Assembly: GCA_964648365.1 (NCBI GenBank)
Contig: CAZYLK010000151.1
Location: 1 to 15,752, forward strand
Length of the DNA: 15,752 nucleotides
Origin: SURF-32 sp964648365
Lineage (GTDB): Bacteria; Planctomycetota; Phycisphaerae; UBA1845
Direction of reading: 5' to 3'
The translations under genes were made by a program, and so were the position numbers. Positions 12,943 through 15,752 of this stretch are shown here, piece after piece (positions within the stretch are counted from its first letter, which is position 1; every line of letters begins with the position of its first letter). The notes beneath the pieces are model-generated. The model was not told the origin of the DNA. It worked only from the letters and a program-made list of their open reading frames with translations, and did not search any database.

Positions 12943-14160
12943 GTGAATGAATCGGTGACAGACGGGCGGGGAACAGCGGTTGCAGCAGCGCGCGAAACCG
13001 GCGGAGCGCACGCTTCGGCCCTATCCGTTATCGACATCGCTACCCGCGAGCCGCGGTTGGCGCCCATCGTCTGGGTGCTGCGCCTGTTCGGCATAGCGGT
13101 CCTGCTGACGCTATCCTCCGGTGTTTCCATCTTCCTGGTTGCCGTACTGTCTCAATTCTTGTTCCCGGCCGCGCCGCCCATCGTCGCCGTCATTGGCGGC
13201 GTGGCGGTGGTCCTGCTCCTGGTCGGCGCAACGCTGCGTCGCTGGTCGCGCCGCAAGTGCGTCTCGCTGGCTACGTTCCTGGCGACCCGGCGGCACGATT
13301 CCACGCAGGACTGGCTTTCGGCCCTGGCTCGTGAATTGCCGCGTTATTGCCGCCCGGCCGGCTGGTCGGAACTGGCTGCCGTCCTCGCGCGGCTCGGCCG
13401 ATTCGGTACCGTTATTCGTTTCGGCCGGGTACAGGATCTGTCGGATGTGGAAGGCGTTCGCGTTGCTTTCGAGCCTCGGTTGCTGTCCGAACGTGACGAG
13501 TCCTTCGAGGATCTGTTGGCGACCATCTACGCAAGTCCGCGTGCGGATGACGAGCTCCGGTGCACATCCACTGGCGATGCGCGATCCCGATTCTCCGGCG
13601 AGCCGCGGGCTTCAGCCCGCGCGAAGGTTCCCCCGTCGACGCGGCCACCAATGGCCAACCGGGCTTCCGCATCGGCCGGACGCGTGCGCGGAATCGCCGA
13701 CTGGATGCGTGGCAGCGAATGGCGTTTCGTCGTGAGTGTGCTTGGGCTGACAATGCTGACGGTCAACGCCGCGCGGAACGGGCAGACCGTTCTTATGGGG
13801 CTGCTGGGCGTCGCCACGCTGTGGGCGTTTGGTGGCGGCTTGGCCCGGCTGATCGGCGCTGCGTCGGGCGATGCGGAACCGGAGGTACCCGAGTGGTTTG
13901 TCCTCCCCGGCGCCGTCGCGATCAAGTACGGCGGAAGGCATCCCATCGCCTGGCTGCGACCGGCCGCGGCCGTGCTGATTCTCGGTCAGGAATCGCACAA
14001 CCGCTGGCAAGCGATCCTCAGCGACGCGGCGGGCACGCATAAGCGCGGGCTCACGAGGCGGGAAGTCGAAGCGCTCACGGCCTGCTGGACCAGCCCGCTC
14101 GATCCGCCGCCGCGCGAGCACGTCGTGCGGGCGCTGGGATCGCCTGACGGCAGGTCGTAA
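12943..14160 (+). CDS. Paralog C of the tandem four-TM family, carrying an in-frame palindromic repeat
   Basis: 405 aa, the longest complete member. Ser/Ala-rich N-terminus ending in LSVIDIA (~27-33), TM1 ~43-74 (possibly two turns), TM2 ~78-98, basic RRWSRRK, soluble domain with LAAVLARLGRFGTVIRFG and VAFEPRLLSERDESFEDLL (~174-192). A long linker (~200-258) follows, part of which (EPRASARA region, ~219-228) is encoded by the 26-base palindromic repeat. TM3 is ~260-276 and TM4 ~282-304. The C-terminal domain has EWFVLPGAVAIK (~317-328, PGA instead of PGG), WLRPAAAVLIL, LTRREVEALTACW and TSPLDPPPREHVV. Start GTG six bases after TACGAT. Compared with paralog D the linker is longer, consistent with repeat insertion into a tolerant site. 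Function unknown. Confidence 0.8.
   Translation: MNESVTDGRGTAVAAARETGGAHASALSVIDIATREPRLAPIVWVLRLFGIAVLLTLSSGVSIFLVAVLSQFLFPAAPPIVAVIGGVAVVLLLVGATLRRWSRRKCVSLATFLATRRHDSTQDWLSALARELPRYCRPAGWSELAAVLARLGRFGTVIRFGRVQDLSDVEGVRVAFEPRLLSERDESFEDLLATIYASPRADDELRCTSTGDARSRFSGEPRASARAKVPPSTRPPMANRASASAGRVRGIADWMRGSEWRFVVSVLGLTMLTVNAARNGQTVLMGLLGVATLWAFGGGLARLIGAASGDAEPEVPEWFVLPGAVAIKYGGRHPIAWLRPAAAVLILGQESHNRWQAILSDAAGTHKRGLTRREVEALTACWTSPLDPPPREHVVRALGSPDGRS
13598..13623. repeat. GC-rich palindromic repeat, copy 2, inside paralog C
   Basis: Identical over 26 bases to the reverse complement of 1763-1788, with the hairpin core GCGGGCT-(2 nt)-AGCCCGC. It lies in frame in the hydrophilic linker between the soluble domain and TM3 of paralog C. 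Flanking bases do not match copy 1, so only the core is shared. Confidence 0.8.
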
Positions 14161-14184
14161 CTGTGCGCCAGGCAGCGCCACCGG

Positions 14185-14220
14185 GCTCGGCTCTCATCCC
14201 GCGTTCCCCGAGAGCCGGGC
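14185..14220. other. Hairpin between paralogs C and D overlapping the D promoter
   Basis: Eleven-base arms (14185-14195 with 14210-14220) pair with one G-T wobble around a 14-base loop. It begins 24 bases after the paralog C stop and could terminate or protect that transcript, although no T-run follows. The loop contains the putative -35 (TTCCCC) of paralog D, so it could also be an operator. Confidence 0.45.
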
Positions 14221-14232
14221 AGCGGGTACCCT
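14204..14232 (+). promoter_or_regulatory. Promoter of paralog D, leaderless layout
   Basis: TTCCCC (14204-14209), exactly 17 bases, TACCCT (14227-14232), then six bases to the GTG start. Confidence 0.4.
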
Positions 14233-14238
14233 TTCGTC

Positions 14239-15282
14239 GTGGAGCACGCACCGCACATGAGCCGTGAGATGCCGGATGTCCCGCCGCCGTTGGAGGATCG
14301 CCCCCCCGGCCGACGCGTCACACTGGTTGACGTGCCCGTTCCGAGCCCGATCAGCCCGGCCGCGCGACGGCTTGCCCTCGCCGTGGGCGTGATGGCTTTT
14401 TTCATAGCAGCACTCTCTGCGGCCGCGGCCTGGCCGCCGGTGATGATCATTATCAGCGCCGCGCTGGCGCTCGTCGTGATGCTGCTGATCTTCGGCCCGC
14501 TCATCCAGGGACCGCGCGAGCGGCGACAAATGACCGCGATGATCCAAGACGCCGGCGGATTGACGGTTGACCTGGCCGAAGCGCTCTACCGTCGCGCGCG
14601 GCGGTCCTGGTTCACAACCAGCCTGAGAAGCCTCGCGCGCGTGCTTGCGGGCAGCGGTCACACCGGCACCGTCGTCCGCTATGGTGAGGCTGGTCTGCTG
14701 ACGCCCGTTCGCGGTGTAGGTGTCGCCTTCGAGCCGCGCTTGCTGGCGGAGGATGACGAGTCATTCCGCGATCTGGTGACAACGCTGACGCATGCGGACC
14801 GCGAGCAAACGCTGCTGTCAGAGACCAGCGTTCGGGAGTCGGCCCGCCGTGCTCGTCTGCGGCGCATTCTGCTGGTTATTGCTATGGTTGCAGCGGTTGT
14901 GTATGGCGTGCTCATGCTGCTCGGTATGGCCAGGTTCAGCGATCCCTGGGGCTTGCTCATCCTCGCGATCTTCTTCGGTAGTTCTCGACACAGCGAGGGT
15001 CGGTTGGCTCTGGATTGGTACGCCGTTCCCGGCGGTCTTGCCGTCAAGCCGCCATCGAGCGCAACCGTCACCTACTTTCCATCCGATACGTCCGCGCTCG
15101 TGATGCGACCGGAGTCCCGGCACGGGTGGCGCATCATCGTCTCCAACGGCGAGCGGACACTCGAGCGCATCGTCACGTTGATTGAAGCGGAGGCGCTGCT
15201 GGCCTGCTGGCTCAGCCCGCTCGATCCGCCGTCCCGCGAGTCCGTCGTCCAGGCCCTCGTGTCAGACGGCGGCCAGCCGTAG
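14239..15282 (+). CDS. Paralog D of the tandem four-TM family
   Basis: 347 aa, the most compact member and a good reference for the family. Proline-rich N-terminus ending in VTLVDVPV (~27-34), TM1 ~45-64, TM2 ~67-89, soluble domain with SLARVLAGSGHTGTVVRYG (~131-149) and VAFEPRLLAEDDESFRDLV (~162-180), a basic RESARRARLRR stretch (~199-209), TM3 ~209-229, TM4 ~235-247. The C-terminal domain has DWYAVPGGLAVK (~259-270), VTYFPSDTSALVMR, GWRIIVSNGE and LLACWLSPLDPPSRESVV (~320-337). The chosen start is a GTG six bases after TACCCT; in-frame ATG codons follow at residues 7 and 11. The charge pattern around the TM pairs suggests both soluble domains face the cytosol. Function unknown. Confidence 0.8.
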   Translation: MEHAPHMSREMPDVPPPLEDRPPGRRVTLVDVPVPSPISPAARRLALAVGVMAFFIAALSAAAAWPPVMIIISAALALVVMLLIFGPLIQGPRERRQMTAMIQDAGGLTVDLAEALYRRARRSWFTTSLRSLARVLAGSGHTGTVVRYGEAGLLTPVRGVGVAFEPRLLAEDDESFRDLVTTLTHADREQTLLSETSVRESARRARLRRILLVIAMVAAVVYGVLMLLGMARFSDPWGLLILAIFFGSSRHSEGRLALDWYAVPGGLAVKPPSSATVTYFPSDTSALVMRPESRHGWRIIVSNGERTLERIVTLIEAEALLACWLSPLDPPSRESVVQALVSDGGQP

Positions 15283-15320
15283 ACGCACCAATCCGCCCCC
15301 GTGGCCGCGGCCGCGGCGGC

Positions 15321-15349
15321 TTCCCGAACGCGAGAATCGGCCATACTCT
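15321..15349 (+). promoter_or_regulatory. Promoter of paralog E, leaderless layout
   Basis: TTCCCG (15321-15326), exactly 17 bases, TACTCT (15344-15349), then seven bases to the GTG start. Confidence 0.4.
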
Positions 15350-15356
15350 CCCCCCC

Positions 15357-15752
15357 GTGAGCGACCGAACCAACGACATGGAAAACGGGCAGGACGAGAG
15401 CGACTTCGAAGCGCGGGGTACGGGCCAAGACGACGGGCCCGTCTTCGACGATCCATCCGCCGACATGGCGGACGATCCACCCGTCCCCACTTCGATGATC
15501 GACGTGCCGATCCGCGTCCGTGCCCTCGGCCAGGCGGCGATGACGCTTCTCGGGTGGGTGTTCTGGATCTCGCTGGTCATCTTGGTGGGGGTGGGCCTGC
15601 GATGGCTGGTGGGGCCGGCGGTCTTCGGCGCGTCCAGGCTCTTCATGTGGGCGCCGCTTATCATCGTCGTCGTTCTCTTGATTCCCGTTCCCATCATCCA
15701 GGACTATCGAGAAGCACGACGCGTCCGCCGTTACGTCGTCGAGCACGTCGCG
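15357..15752 (+). CDS. Paralog E of the tandem four-TM family, 3' end beyond the window
   Basis: 132 codons are visible with no stop before the window ends. An acidic N-terminus (rich in Asp/Glu, ~1-42) ends in PTSMIDVPIRV (~44-53), which matches the IDIP/VDVP motif placed just before TM1 in paralogs B and D. TM1 is ~62-82 and TM2 ~96-115, followed by a basic REARRVRRYVVEH segment like the post-TM2 stretch of the other members. The GTG start follows TACTCT by seven bases; an ATG at 15378 is the alternative. The soluble FEPxxL domain, second TM pair and C-terminal PGG domain are expected beyond the edge but cannot be seen. Confidence 0.7.
   Translation, partial: MSDRTNDMENGQDESDFEARGTGQDDGPVFDDPSADMADDPPVPTSMIDVPIRVRALGQAAMTLLGWVFWISLVILVGVGLRWLVGPAVFGASRLFMWAPLIIVVVLLIPVPIIQDYREARRVRRYVVEHVA

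Overview
The window is about 15.7 kb of GC-rich bacterial DNA. It most resembles a planctomycete, possibly of the Phycisphaerae. Pointers are an exported Asp-box propeller ending in an Asn/Asp-Cys-rich calcium-loop module of the 'DCNxNx..PDEC' type common in that phylum, a small DUF5658-like membrane protein, octamer GAGGGAGT-type repeats, and GC-rich palindromic repeats reading GCGGGCT-TC-AGCCCGC. The lineage is an inference from style and not from a marker gene.

Left part (1-6200), mostly minus strand. A lipoprotein (1814-2497) is followed by a lipoprotein esterase of the esterase-D fold (162-1727). A repeat-rich spacer follows, with octamer arrays in inverted orientation and a 25-bp-period repeat. 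It runs into the 3' end of moaC (2847-3347, molybdenum cofactor synthesis). A three-TM DUF5658-like protein lies on the plus strand (3665-4120). A tRNA-Ile(GAU) (4222-4294) and the glycine-cleavage genes gcvH (4427-4804) and gcvT (4997-6100) follow on the minus strand. gcvT has a near-consensus promoter. The P-protein gene is not in the window.

Middle (6300-10300). An exported sialidase-like propeller protein (6468-8222) ends at a strong hairpin. It is followed by a stand-alone cobalamin-domain protein (8581-9306) that lacks the usual axial histidine. On the minus strand lies a compact three-gene cassette with 4-base overlaps at both junctions: a DUF104/AF2212-like antitoxin, an AbrB/MazE-like antitoxin and a MazF/PemK toxin (10280 down to 9449).

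Right part (10487-15752). Five tandem plus-strand genes, the last cut by the window end, encode one paralogous family that I do not recognise. Each complete member has a variable hydrophilic N-terminus, a TM pair, a cytosolic domain with an FEPxxL motif, a second TM pair, and a C-terminal domain with W-[FVY]-x-[FVL]-P-G-[GA] and A-x-W-x-S motifs. Four of the five start 6-7 bases after a TAnnnT box and lack a Shine-Dalgarno sequence. Three of those also have TTCC exactly 17 bases upstream of the box. This suggests five separately transcribed, leaderless genes and not one operon. The paralog cluster, with the TA cassette beside it, is the best candidate here for an undescribed system.
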